NCBI GenBank assembly: GCA_001303415.1
Contig: LJTN01000045.1
Location: 1 to 53,345, forward strand
DNA length: 53,345 bases
Origin: Myxococcales bacterium SG8_38
GTDB taxonomy: Bacteria; Myxococcota_A; Polyangia; Polyangiales; Houyiibacteriaceae
Reading direction: 5' to 3'
Numbering within the stretch: position 1 is the first letter of the stretch; each line of letters opens with the position of its first letter. Below are positions 33,909 through 50,029 of the stretch, one piece after another. Both the position numbers and the translations under genes were made by a program. Below the pieces are notes generated by a model. The model saw nothing but the letters and a program-made list of their open reading frames with translations. It ran no database searches and had not been told where the DNA came from.

Positions 33909-36268
33909 AAACGATGAAAGAACAACTCCCCGATCCAGACGAAATCCTCGGAATTCTCCGCTCCCACGCGCCCCGGGCGATGCACGTGGGAGAGCTCTGC
34001 GGGCGCCTTGGCATACCCCGCAGCGCGAAGGAAGAAGTGGTGCGGCGGCTCTTGCTACTGGCCGAGGACAATCTCGTCCGCGAGATGCCCGGACTGCGCT
34101 TTCGAGCCCTCGATGCGGCGAAGAGCAAGAAGCGCGGGCGTGACAAGGCCAAGAGCTCGCGAGGCCGCGGCCGCAAGGCGCGAGAAGGCGCGGCGATCGA
34201 GCCGCTCCCATCGCTTTCTCCGGTGATCGAGGGCAGGCTCACCATGACGCGCCAAGGCTATGGTTTCGTGAACGTGTACGACGGAGGTCCGGACGTGTTC
34301 ATCCCCCCGGATGCCATCGGGCCGTCGCTGCACGGCGATACGGTTCAGATCCGGGCGCGCCCTTCGCCCAAAGGACGCGAAGGACACGTGGTTGGAATCG
34401 TGGAGCGCCGACGAAAGGAGATCACCGGGACGCTGCATCCGAGGGGCCGCGGTTTCATCTTCGAGCCAGACGATGATCGACTGCGGGCGCCGATGCGTGT
34501 CGTTGGGAAGGTGCCCAAAGCGGCCAAGAAGGGTGAAGTCGCTCTCGCTGAGATCGTCGGCTTTCCACAACGCCGAGAGGATCGTCCCGAGGTTCAAGTC
34601 ATCGAGGTGCTCGGAGCGCAGGGCATTGCCAGGGTCGAAGTCGAGAAGATCAAGATTCGCGAGGGAATCGTCGAGCCATTCCCCTACGACGTCGAGCTCG
34701 AGGCTGCGGCCCTTCCGCCGCGCGTGGATCGGAATGCGATGAAGGATCGCGAAGACCTGCGGAATCTCGACCTCGTGACCATCGATCCCGAGACCGCCCG
34801 GGACCACGATGATGCCATCCATGTCGAGCGGCACGGCAGCGGCTTCAAGCTCGTCGTGGCGATCGCCGACGTCTCCCACTACGTCATCGAAGACAGCGCG
34901 ATGGATCGTGAGGCGGCGACTCGAGGCACCAGCGTGTACCTGCCGGACCGCGCGATTCCGATGCTTCCACCGGAGCTTTCGACGAATCTGGCCTCGCTCG
35001 TTCCAAATCGGGACCGGCTATGCATGGCGGTCGAGATGGAAATCGACGAGAAGGGTCTCGTGCGGTCGCATCGCATTTTCGAAGCGGTGATGCGATCGCA
35101 TGGAAAGCTGACCTATGACGGGGTCGCGCGCGCCCTCCGTTTGACCAAGCACGGGCCGCATCAGCCAGCCGCCGAGAAGCGAGTCGAGACTCTAAGGATT
35201 CTCCTCGACTTGTCGCGGCGCCTGCGACAGCGCCGGATCAAGCGTGGCGCTCTCGATTTCGATCTTCCCGAAGCGAAAGTCGTATTGGACGATCACGGAG
35301 AGCCCAAAGAAATCGTTCAATCGCGCAAGGATCCCGGCATTCGACAGGCCTATCGAATCGTCGAAGACATGATGCTGGTGACCAACGAGACCGTTGCGTC
35401 GCACATCAAACGCCACGCTGCGCCGGGCGTTTTTCGCGTGCACGGCAAGCCCGATCCAGAGCGTATCTCCATGTTCTGTCAGGTAGCCAAGTCGTTTGGC
35501 TACGAGCTCGACGAAGAGGCTGCCACGACGCCCAAGCAGCTCGCACGATTCTTGCGGAGGATCGAGGGGACGCCCGAAGCGCCCCTGCTGCGTTATCTCT
35601 TGCTCCGAGCGATGCAGCAGGCCGTCTACGACACCGATCCGACGGCGGGGCACTTCGCGCTCGCTGCAAAGGATTACTTGCACTTCACCTCTCCCATTCG
35701 CCGCTATCCGGACTTGGTGATCCACCGAATCATCCGGAGCATGATACGGGGCGAGCACCTCGATTCGGCTTCCGTGCGACCGCGGCTGCAGCGTTTCGCT
35801 GCCCAAGCCAGTGAGGCGGAGCGGCGGGCCATGATGGTCGAGCGCGACGTGGCAGACGTTTATCGCGCCATCTACATGAAAGAACGCATCGGAGAAGAAT
35901 TCGACGGAAGAATCGCCGGCTTCGCATCATACGGGATCTACGTGCAGATAGAGGACCCTTACGTCAGCGTGCTGTTGCCGTTCGAGCAACTCGACGACAC
36001 CTATGAGCCCGACGACCTCGGAATCCGCCTCATCGGTGTCCGGACTTCCAAGGCTTATACCATGAACGACCCTGTGCGTGTGCGGATAGAGGACGTCAAC
36101 GTGCAGGCGCGCGACATCGTGGGATCGCTTCTCGGGCACTACCCTGCACAGCCGCCTTCCCGAGCGCGAACGAAGCGCCGGCCCACGCACGAGCAGCAGC
36201 GGACCGACGACAAACGCCATCGTGGCGAGAGCAAGGGCCGGCGTCGTCGTCCCCGCCGCAAGCGATGA
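33905..36268 (+). CDS. rnr: Ribonuclease R (RNB-family 3'-5' exoribonuclease)
   Basis: 787 residues from ATG 33905, which overlaps the upstream stop as ATGA; a second ATG is three codons later. Architecture: an N-terminal winged-helix-like region (1-70), a Lys/Arg-rich linker, cold-shock domains (about 105-240), the RNB catalytic domain with DPETARDHDDAI supplying the four metal-binding Asp residues (294, 300, 302, 303), an S1 domain (about 655-740) and a basic tail rich in Arg/Lys. It degrades structured RNA in the cytosol. Its stop codon overlaps the start of the nucleoside phosphorylase gene. Confidence 0.95.
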   Translation: MKTMKEQLPDPDEILGILRSHAPRAMHVGELCGRLGIPRSAKEEVVRRLLLLAEDNLVREMPGLRFRALDAAKSKKRGRDKAKSSRGRGRKAREGAAIEPLPSLSPVIEGRLTMTRQGYGFVNVYDGGPDVFIPPDAIGPSLHGDTVQIRARPSPKGREGHVVGIVERRRKEITGTLHPRGRGFIFEPDDDRLRAPMRVVGKVPKAAKKGEVALAEIVGFPQRREDRPEVQVIEVLGAQGIARVEVEKIKIREGIVEPFPYDVELEAAALPPRVDRNAMKDREDLRNLDLVTIDPETARDHDDAIHVERHGSGFKLVVAIADVSHYVIEDSAMDREAATRGTSVYLPDRAIPMLPPELSTNLASLVPNRDRLCMAVEMEIDEKGLVRSHRIFEAVMRSHGKLTYDGVARALRLTKHGPHQPAAEKRVETLRILLDLSRRLRQRRIKRGALDFDLPEAKVVLDDHGEPKEIVQSRKDPGIRQAYRIVEDMMLVTNETVASHIKRHAAPGVFRVHGKPDPERISMFCQVAKSFGYELDEEAATTPKQLARFLRRIEGTPEAPLLRYLLLRAMQQAVYDTDPTAGHFALAAKDYLHFTSPIRRYPDLVIHRIIRSMIRGEHLDSASVRPRLQRFAAQASEAERRAMMVERDVADVYRAIYMKERIGEEFDGRIAGFASYGIYVQIEDPYVSVLLPFEQLDDTYEPDDLGIRLIGVRTSKAYTMNDPVRVRIEDVNVQARDIVGSLLGHYPAQPPSRARTKRRPTHEQQRTDDKRHRGESKGRRRRPRRKR

Positions 36269-37596
36269 TCGCGAGGATGCGAAAAGATCTGTCGGTTCCG
36301 GAGCTGATTGTGCGCAAACGCGAAGGCGGAGCGCTGAAAAATGACGAAATTCAGGAGCTTATAGCCGGCTTTATCCGTGGCTCCGTGACGGACTACCAGA
36401 TGAGCGCCCTGGCGATGGCCATCTACTTTCGAGGCATGGGCTTCGAGGAGACGGTCGCCCTGACACTGGCCATGCGCGATAGCGGCAGGGTCGTCGATTT
36501 GGCCTTCATCGACGCACCCAAGGTCGACAAGCACTCGACTGGGGGTGTGGGTGACAAGGTCAGCATTTGCCTCGCGCCCCTCGTCGCGTCGTGCGGCGTC
36601 GTCGTACCGATGATGAGCGGCAGAGGCCTTGGCCACACCGGAGGCACGCTCGACAAGCTCGAAGCGATTCCGGGATTCCGGGTGCACCTCTCGGTGCGCG
36701 AGCTCCGCGCGCAGCTGCGAAAGATCGGCTGCGCTCTGATCGGTCAAACGGAAGATCTTGCTCCCGCAGATCGGCGGCTCTACGCACTCAGAGACGTGAC
36801 TGGCACGGTCGAATCAATCCCTCTCATCACCTCGAGCATCCTGTCTAAGAAGCTCGCAGAAGGAATCGACGCTCTCGTTCTCGACGTGAAGGTCGGCCGG
36901 GGTGCGTTCATGAAGACCGAGCCGGAGGCGAGGGAGCTCGCACGCTGCCTCGTGCGCGTGGGGAGGCTGGCTGGCAAGGATGTGTCTGCGCTGCTCACAG
37001 ACATGAGCTCTCCCATCGGATACACCGTGGGAAACGCACTGGAAACGGCCGAGGCGCTGGAGGTTCTTCACGGCGCTGGCCCGGAGGATCTACAGGAGAT
37101 CACCTTCGCGCTCGGTGCGGAAATGCTACGTGTGGCCGGGGTGGCCAAGACCAAGGCGCGAGCGATGCGTCAACTGGAGCTCGCCTTGAAAAACCGAACG
37201 GCGCTCGCAAAGATGCGCGAGGTGGTTGCTGCGCAAGGGGGGGATGCGCGCATGGTCGACGAGCCGGATCGACTACCTCTATCCAAGCATCGGAAGGTCG
37301 TTCTCGCTCGCGACGACGGCTTCATCACGGACATGGATCCACTCGAGATCGGCCATGCATCGATGAGACTCGGCGCCGGACGCGCTCGGGCCGAAGACGG
37401 CGTCGACCCTGGCGCCGGGGTTCGCCTTCATTGCAGGCTCGGCGACGAGGTTCGCGAAGGAGACATCCTGGCCACGCTGTATGCTTCCAGGCGAGCCTTG
37501 ATCGAGGCCAGCATCGACCGGGTGGCGTCTTCGTTTCGAATCGGTGCGCGGCGTCCCCCGAGACGGGGCCGCATCGTCGAGATCATTCGTCGCTGA
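36265..37596 (+). CDS. deoA: Pyrimidine-nucleoside / thymidine phosphorylase
   Basis: 443 residues from ATG 36265, overlapping the rnr stop (ATGA). The enzyme cleaves thymidine, deoxyuridine or uridine with phosphate. KHSTGGVGDKVS (His90 region) and the signature SGRGLGHTGGTLDKLEAIPGF are intact, as are SKKLAEGIDALVLDVKVGRGAFMK and the C-terminal domain VRLHCRLGDEVREGDILATLYA. The length fits PdpA/DeoA rather than the longer archaeal AMP phosphorylase. Coupling to rnr suggests that products of RNA turnover may feed pyrimidine salvage. Whether it is DeoA-like (thymidine-specific) or Pdp-like (broad) cannot be told by eye. Confidence 0.94.
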   Translation: MIARMRKDLSVPELIVRKREGGALKNDEIQELIAGFIRGSVTDYQMSALAMAIYFRGMGFEETVALTLAMRDSGRVVDLAFIDAPKVDKHSTGGVGDKVSICLAPLVASCGVVVPMMSGRGLGHTGGTLDKLEAIPGFRVHLSVRELRAQLRKIGCALIGQTEDLAPADRRLYALRDVTGTVESIPLITSSILSKKLAEGIDALVLDVKVGRGAFMKTEPEARELARCLVRVGRLAGKDVSALLTDMSSPIGYTVGNALETAEALEVLHGAGPEDLQEITFALGAEMLRVAGVAKTKARAMRQLELALKNRTALAKMREVVAAQGGDARMVDEPDRLPLSKHRKVVLARDDGFITDMDPLEIGHASMRLGAGRARAEDGVDPGAGVRLHCRLGDEVREGDILATLYASRRALIEASIDRVASSFRIGARRPPRRGRIVEIIRR

Positions 37597-37655
37597 GGCT
37601 GCCGGCTGCGCCGCAGAGCCTCAGAGCCCGTGCTCCCGAAAAGTTGTCAAACATT

Positions 37656-37682
37656 GTAACCGCATGAGGCGGCCCTGGCGTT
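37656..37682 (+). promoter_or_regulatory. Candidate ECF-sigma-type promoter of the bufferin-like cluster
   Basis: GTAACC (37656-37661), a 17-bp spacer and CGTT (37679-37682) match the AAC / CGT(T) pattern of ECF sigma factor promoters. Copper-inducible ECF control (SigF) is known for bufferin operons of Caulobacter. The start would be near 37690, giving a leader of about 187 nt. Assignment is by pattern only. Confidence 0.35.
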
Positions 37683-37877
37683 TTGGCTGAAACATCGGCT
37701 CACCAAACGCGTAGTCGTGTCGTGAAGCATGCTGTGCATTCCAATTGCGGCCGAGGAGCGCATTGGCTAGCGTGCACGAAGGGAAGCGGGGGTGGGATCA
37801 ATTCCTGACCTCGCGCTGCATCACCGGGGGTCCATTGATGCTCCAGATGCGCTTATAACCACGAGGGGTAAAGAAAG
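37683..37877 (+). other. Leader/spacer upstream of the bufferin-like precursor gene
   Basis: No gene was found in the spacer after the phosphorylase stop (37597-37877). It contains an inverted repeat (37741-37749 with 37759-37766, one bulged base), flanked by GTGCA (37734-37738) and TGCAC (37773-37777), that could form a leader hairpin. A GAGGGG ribosome-binding sequence (37863-37868) lies 9 bp before the precursor ATG. A separate 8-bp hairpin, 37593-37624, overlaps the phosphorylase stop but has no T-tract. Confidence 0.4.
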
Positions 37878-38132
37878 ATGAATTCAGCACTCAAGCATAC
37901 GATCATCGCAATGGCGACGGCGGCGCTCAGCGTCACGGCAGCATGCAAGTCCGACGATGGCCCGGAGGCCTCCGAGACCACGGCGGGCGCCGAGGCCGCA
38001 GCGACGACCCAGGCTGAGGCGGCGGAAGCTTCCTGCGGGGAGGGCTCTTGCGGCGAAGGCAACTGCGGCGAGAAGCACAAAGAGAAAGGCGATGCATCCG
38101 AGGCATCCTGTGGCGAGGGTACCTGCGGCTGA
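37878..38132 (+). CDS. Bufferin/HvfA-like precursor peptide with EGxCG motifs, probably a lipoprotein
   Basis: 84 residues. The N-terminal signal (MNSALKHTIIAMATAALSVTAAC) ends with a Cys in a lipobox-compatible context (VTAAC), followed by an acidic Ala/Glu/Thr linker. The C-terminal core has five cysteines in two blocks: EASCGEGSCGEGNCGE and EASCGEGTCG, separated by KHKEKGDAS. The EGxCG motif is the unit modified in HvfA-type and related bufferin RiPPs, where MNIO enzymes convert Cys to oxazolone/thiooxazole-type groups that bind copper. The MNIO and its partner are encoded directly downstream. Size, Cys pattern and context agree; family membership by alignment was not tested. Confidence 0.82.
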   Translation: MNSALKHTIIAMATAALSVTAACKSDDGPEASETTAGAEAAATTQAEAAEASCGEGSCGEGNCGEKHKEKGDASEASCGEGTCG

Positions 38133-38183
38133 GCATCGCTCCTTGGCGGAATCACGCTGCGTTGAATCGTAAAGCATGATGTG

Positions 38184-38219
38184 GAAGCCGCAGCGGCACG
38201 CGTCGCTGCGGCTTCGTTT
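38184..38219 (+). terminator. Hairpin terminator/attenuator between precursor and MNIO gene
   Basis: A perfect 12-bp GC-rich stem (38184-38195 with 38204-38215) has an 8-nt loop and is followed by GTTTCGTTT. It lies between the precursor stop and the MNIO start at 38236. Partial read-through here would give more precursor than enzyme transcript, a common arrangement in RiPP operons. Confidence 0.75.
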
Positions 38220-38235
38220 CGTTTGGTGAAAGTCG

Positions 38236-39078
38236 ATGAATGGGGAAGTTCAGGGAATCGGGCTGGGGCTACGCCATGATTTGGCAACCGAGCTTCTCGA
38301 GCGTAGGCCCGCGTCGGTGGCTTGGCTGGAAGTGCATCCCGAGAACTACCTCAACCGAGGCGGACGTTATCAGGAGATGCTGGAGCTGGCCCGCACGCAC
38401 TGGCCCGTCGTGACCCACGGGCTCAGCACCTGCCTGGGCTCGCCGGACCCCTTCGACACCGCGTACTTGCACGACCTCGGCGCGTTCCTACGCGATCTCG
38501 AGGTCCCTTGGCACAGCGAGCACCTGTGCTTGGGCGGCGTGGATGACCGCTTCTTCCACGACCTACTGCCGCTTCCGTTCACCGACGAAGCTGCCGAGGT
38601 CGCAGCACAGCGATTGATCAAGGCGCGCGATGCGATCGGCCGTCCTCTGGCGTTGGAGAACGTGAGCTATTACGCGCCCCAGGCGACGGATGGGCTCGCG
38701 GAGGTAGACTTCGTCGTCGAGGTGCTCGAGCGAGCGGATGCCGCATTGTTGCTGGACGTCAACAACATCTACGTGAATAGCAAGAACTTCGGATTTGATC
38801 CGAGAGCCTTCGTCGACAAGATTCCTACCGAGCGTGTCGTCCAAGTCCACGTCGCTGGCCACCTGGTGCGGGAGGATGGCTTGCGCATCGACACCCACGG
38901 CGAGCCGGTTCCGGACGACGTATATCAGCTCCTCGACTACACGCTTCGAAAGGTAGGTCCGGTCCCTGTGCTCCTCGAGCGAGACAACAACGTGCCACCG
39001 CTCGACGAGCTACTCGCCGAGATCGACACGCTATGGACGATCTATCGCAACGCCATGGGGGCTCGCGATGCTGTCTGA
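38236..39078 (+). CDS. bufB: MNIO-family (DUF692) RiPP-modifying oxidase, BufB-like
   Basis: 280 residues, TIM-barrel DUF692 family (multinuclear non-haem iron dependent oxidative enzymes, which include MbnB, BufB and HvfB). Candidate iron ligands are all present: His61 (VVTHGLS), His93/Glu95 (PWHSEHL), Glu141 (ALENVSYY), Asp174 (LLLDVNNIYVN), His205 and His209 (QVHVAGH), Asp219/His221 (RIDTHGEPV) and Glu248 (LLERDNN). It should modify cysteines in the upstream precursor. It overlaps the DUF2063 gene by 11 bp, so the two are coupled. A weak GAAAG precedes the ATG. Confidence 0.95.
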   Translation: MNGEVQGIGLGLRHDLATELLERRPASVAWLEVHPENYLNRGGRYQEMLELARTHWPVVTHGLSTCLGSPDPFDTAYLHDLGAFLRDLEVPWHSEHLCLGGVDDRFFHDLLPLPFTDEAAEVAAQRLIKARDAIGRPLALENVSYYAPQATDGLAEVDFVVEVLERADAALLLDVNNIYVNSKNFGFDPRAFVDKIPTERVVQVHVAGHLVREDGLRIDTHGEPVPDDVYQLLDYTLRKVGPVPVLLERDNNVPPLDELLAEIDTLWTIYRNAMGARDAV

Positions 39079-39790
39079 TCGGGCCAAAGCCATGCAGAGA
39101 GTGTGCTTCGGAACCGAGCCGAGCGAGGCGGATCTTGCCTTTTTGGGATCGCGCGAACGATGGCTGGTCTATCGAGACCTGGTTCGTAGTCGACTCATGC
39201 ACGTGGCCAGTGTCGCTTTGCGCCGCACCAAGAGCGCCGTTGGAGATGACACCTTTGGTCGCACGGTCGATGAGTGGCTCGGTGCTGGAGGACCGCGCAC
39301 TCGGTATCTGCGGCACGTGCCGAACGAGCTGGCGGAGCTCGCAATCTCCGTTTGGCGGGCAACGGAACCGCCTTGGGTTGCGGACCTGGCACGCTACGAG
39401 ATCGCCACTTGGGAGGTACGGCATGCCCCGCCCGATCCGAAATCGTTCGACGACCTCGCGTTCGACCGAAAGCCGACCGTGCGCTCGGCGATGAGAGTTC
39501 TTCGCCTGTCCCACCCGGTCCATGAGACGCCCACGCCGGAGACCGGCTACGACCGAGAGCAGACGCTGCTCTGCGTCTACCGCGACCAGGCGCACCAAGC
39601 GGCGACTCGCAAGCTCAACCCACTGGCCGCAGATCTACTCGAAGCATGGCAAAAGGCCGACGAAACCATCGCCGAGTCGGTCGAACGCATCGCCGCACAG
39701 CACCACACCGAGATCGGCCCCGCCTTCGTCGAGAAGCTCTCCGCCCTGATCGCCGAGTTCGTTCTCGGCGCGCACGGCCCGAGCCGGTAG
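39068..39790 (+). CDS. bufC: DUF2063 partner protein of the MNIO, BufC-like
   Basis: 240 residues, starting within the last codons of the MNIO gene (11-bp overlap). The N-terminal part (residues 1-110, with LVYRDLVRSRLMHVASVALRRTKSAVG) matches the DUF2063 'putative DNA-binding' domain, which in RiPP systems binds the precursor leader and presents it to the MNIO. The segment ATEPPWVADLARYEIATWEVRHA is also typical. The C-terminal half is a less conserved helical domain. No signal peptide is present, so it acts in the cytosol with the MNIO before export. Confidence 0.88.
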   Translation: MLSDRAKAMQRVCFGTEPSEADLAFLGSRERWLVYRDLVRSRLMHVASVALRRTKSAVGDDTFGRTVDEWLGAGGPRTRYLRHVPNELAELAISVWRATEPPWVADLARYEIATWEVRHAPPDPKSFDDLAFDRKPTVRSAMRVLRLSHPVHETPTPETGYDREQTLLCVYRDQAHQAATRKLNPLAADLLEAWQKADETIAESVERIAAQHHTEIGPAFVEKLSALIAEFVLGAHGPSR

Positions 39791-39861
39791 TCCGGGCAGA
39801 CGCTGCGAACTTTCGGGCAGAAACGCAGTGATCTCAATAGGTTGGGCGGGGGAGAGTGTCC

Positions 39862-41007
39862 CTAGTAGCCTTCTACTTTGCTTATGATTTCGTTCATTAT
39901 CTCCCGGGTGCCGCCGCCGATTGGGTAGAGGCGCGCATCGCGGTAGAGGCGTTCCACCAGGTACTCTCGCATGTAGCCGTAGCCGCCGTGGATCTGCACG
40001 GCTTGATCGCAGACGAACGAGCACATGTCCGTGGCCGCGTTCTTTGCCATCGCGGCCAGCGAAGGCGTTTGCTCTCCATTCACGTAGCGGGTCACGCATT
40101 CGCCGGTGAGCGCGCGCGCGGCGGCGATTTGGGTCGCCATGTCGGCGAGCTTGTGACGGATCACTTGAAACGCCGACAGAGACTTTCCAAAAGCGTGCCG
40201 CTGCTTGGCGTACTCAATCGACTCCCTGTACGCGAGCTCGGCGATTGCAACGCACTGACCCGCAAGCATGAGCCGTTCCGTCACGAAGTTCGTCATGATC
40301 ATCAGGAAGCCAGCGCCTTCTTGGCCGATCAGGTTCTCCGCCGGTACGCGGCAATCCTCGAACACCAGCTCGGCGGTGTCGCTTGCCCACCAGCCTGTCT
40401 TCTTGAGCTTGCTCGCTACGGTGAAGCCTGGCGTGTCGCTCTCGATGATCAACATCGAGATGCCGCCGTGACCCTCCCCACCGGTTCGCACGGCAGTGGT
40501 GACGAAGTCGGCGCGAGTGCCCGAAGTGATGAAGGTCTTGGCTCCGTTTACGACGTAGTGCTCGCCGTCGCGCACGGCCTTGGTTCGCACGGCAGCCACA
40601 TCGCTTCCACCGCCCGGTTCGGTAATGCCGAGCGCAGCGATCTTGTTACCCAACAGCGTCGGGCGAACGAAACGCTCCTTTTGCGCAGTGGTCCCAAACT
40701 TGATGATGGGAGGCAACGCGATCCCGTGGCTGCCGAGACCGACACAGGTGCCTACCGACTTGCCGGCAAGCACCATCTCCTCGGCAGCCACCAGGACGTG
40801 GCCGAGGTCACCGCCGTCCCCGCCGACCTCTTCCGGATAGCCGGTGGCCATGAATCCGGCCTCTGCAGCCTGCCGGTAGAGCTCCCGAGGAAACTCGTTG
40901 GCTTCCTCCCAGGCGAACGCATGTGGAGCGATCGCCGAGGAGGCGAACCGACGCACCTGCTCACGCAGGGCGCGGTGCTCTTCGGTCTCGAAAAGGTAAC
41001 CCTTCAT
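39862..41007 (-). CDS. Acyl-CoA dehydrogenase
   Basis: 381 residues, FAD-dependent. Signatures: ALGITEPGGGSDVA (FAD and substrate contacts), KTFITSG, and the C-terminal QIHGGYGYMREYLVERLYRDAR followed by YPIGGGTREIMNEII. The usual catalytic Glu of EGTxEI is Gly here, while Glu244 in NFVTERLMLAG occupies the alternative catalytic position known from isovaleryl-CoA and long-chain acyl-CoA dehydrogenases. That suggests branched or long-chain substrates. The gene begins 23 bp after the rpoC stop with a GGGAAGGG ribosome-binding sequence and no visible terminator, so it may be read from the RNA polymerase operon. Confidence 0.95.
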   Translation of the reverse strand: MKGYLFETEEHRALREQVRRFASSAIAPHAFAWEEANEFPRELYRQAAEAGFMATGYPEEVGGDGGDLGHVLVAAEEMVLAGKSVGTCVGLGSHGIALPPIIKFGTTAQKERFVRPTLLGNKIAALGITEPGGGSDVAAVRTKAVRDGEHYVVNGAKTFITSGTRADFVTTAVRTGGEGHGGISMLIIESDTPGFTVASKLKKTGWWASDTAELVFEDCRVPAENLIGQEGAGFLMIMTNFVTERLMLAGQCVAIAELAYRESIEYAKQRHAFGKSLSAFQVIRHKLADMATQIAAARALTGECVTRYVNGEQTPSLAAMAKNAATDMCSFVCDQAVQIHGGYGYMREYLVERLYRDARLYPIGGGTREIMNEIISKVEGY

Positions 41008-41030
41008 TGGCCCTTCCCGAACCCTCTTGC

Positions 41031-45221
<4,191 letters not shown>

Positions 45222-45224
45222 GAG

Positions 45225-49379
<4,155 letters not shown>

Positions 49380-49594
49380 TTAAAGAGACTCCTGCCGCAC
49401 CACTGCTGTCGAAACCCTAAAGCCAAGAATTAAGAGACAAAGACGGGACAAGGAGACCTTCAGGCCTCCCGCCGTCGCGGAAAGTCTTGAGTGTTGTGCT
49501 CGCGCGTACCGGTGCTGCCCCGGTCAGGAACTTAACCCGACCGGGCCCGTGTGCCAAGTCCCGGCACCCGGATCCGAAACGTAACCCCATAGGG
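49380..49594 (-). other. rplL-rpoB spacer with hairpin
   Basis: No gene was found. On the minus strand a 7-bp perfect stem (49519-49525 with 49539-49545, CCCGGTC/GACCGGG) and nearby GTGCC/GGCAC pairing could form an attenuator. Partial termination or processing between rplL and rpoB is known in other bacteria. No T-run follows the hairpin, so a strong terminator is unlikely. Confidence 0.45.
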
Positions 49595-49978
49595 CTACTT
49601 GACGGTGACCTTTGCGCCCGCTTCCTCGAGCTTTTTCTTGATGTCTTCGGCCTCTTCCTTCGAAACGGCCTCTTTCACCACTTTGGGAGCTGCCTCCACC
49701 AGGGCCTTGGCGTCCGCAAGGCCGAGCTGGGTGATCTCGCGGATGGCCTTGATCACGTTGATCTTCTTGCCACCAGCCTCGGTCAGCTCGACGTCGAACT
49801 CGGTCTGCTCCTCGGCCGGGGCCGCCTCGCCACCCGCAGCCGGGCCCGCAACGGCCACCGCGGCCGGCGCGGCAGACACGCCCCACTTCTCTTCGAGCTG
49901 CTTGACCAGGTTCGCGACTTCCATGACGGTCCAGGAGCTGAGCTCTTCGACCATCTGTTCTACGTTCATATTTGCCAT
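49595..49978 (-). CDS. rplL: Ribosomal protein L7/L12
   Basis: 127 residues. The N-terminal dimerisation part ([30 protein letters not shown]) is followed by the Ala/Pro/Gly hinge ([24 protein letters not shown]) and the C-terminal factor-binding domain ([31 protein letters not shown]). GGAGAG precedes the ATG. It forms the L10-(L12) stalk with the upstream gene product. Confidence 0.98.
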   Translation of the reverse strand: MANMNVEQMVEELSSWTVMEVANLVKQLEEKWGVSAAPAAVAVAGPAAGGEAAPAEEQTEFDVELTEAGGKKINVIKAIREITQLGLADAKALVEAAPKVVKEAVSKEEAEDIKKKLEEAGAKVTVK

Positions 49979-50029
49979 CGTTGACTCTCCGCTAGCCGTG
50001 CGTGCAACACGGCTGAAGTTGTTGTTGGA

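Noticed and set aside
37593..37624. Hairpin after the nucleoside phosphorylase as a terminator
   Set aside because: There is an 8-bp stem but a long loop and no T-tract; weak evidence only.
37835..37859. TTGATG/TATAAC as a sigma70 promoter for the RiPP precursor
   Set aside because: The spacer is only 13 bp and the -10 element would nearly touch the ribosome-binding sequence.
49519..49545. rplL-rpoB hairpin as a full terminator
   Set aside because: No T-tract follows and rpoBC have no obvious separate promoter; attenuation is more plausible.
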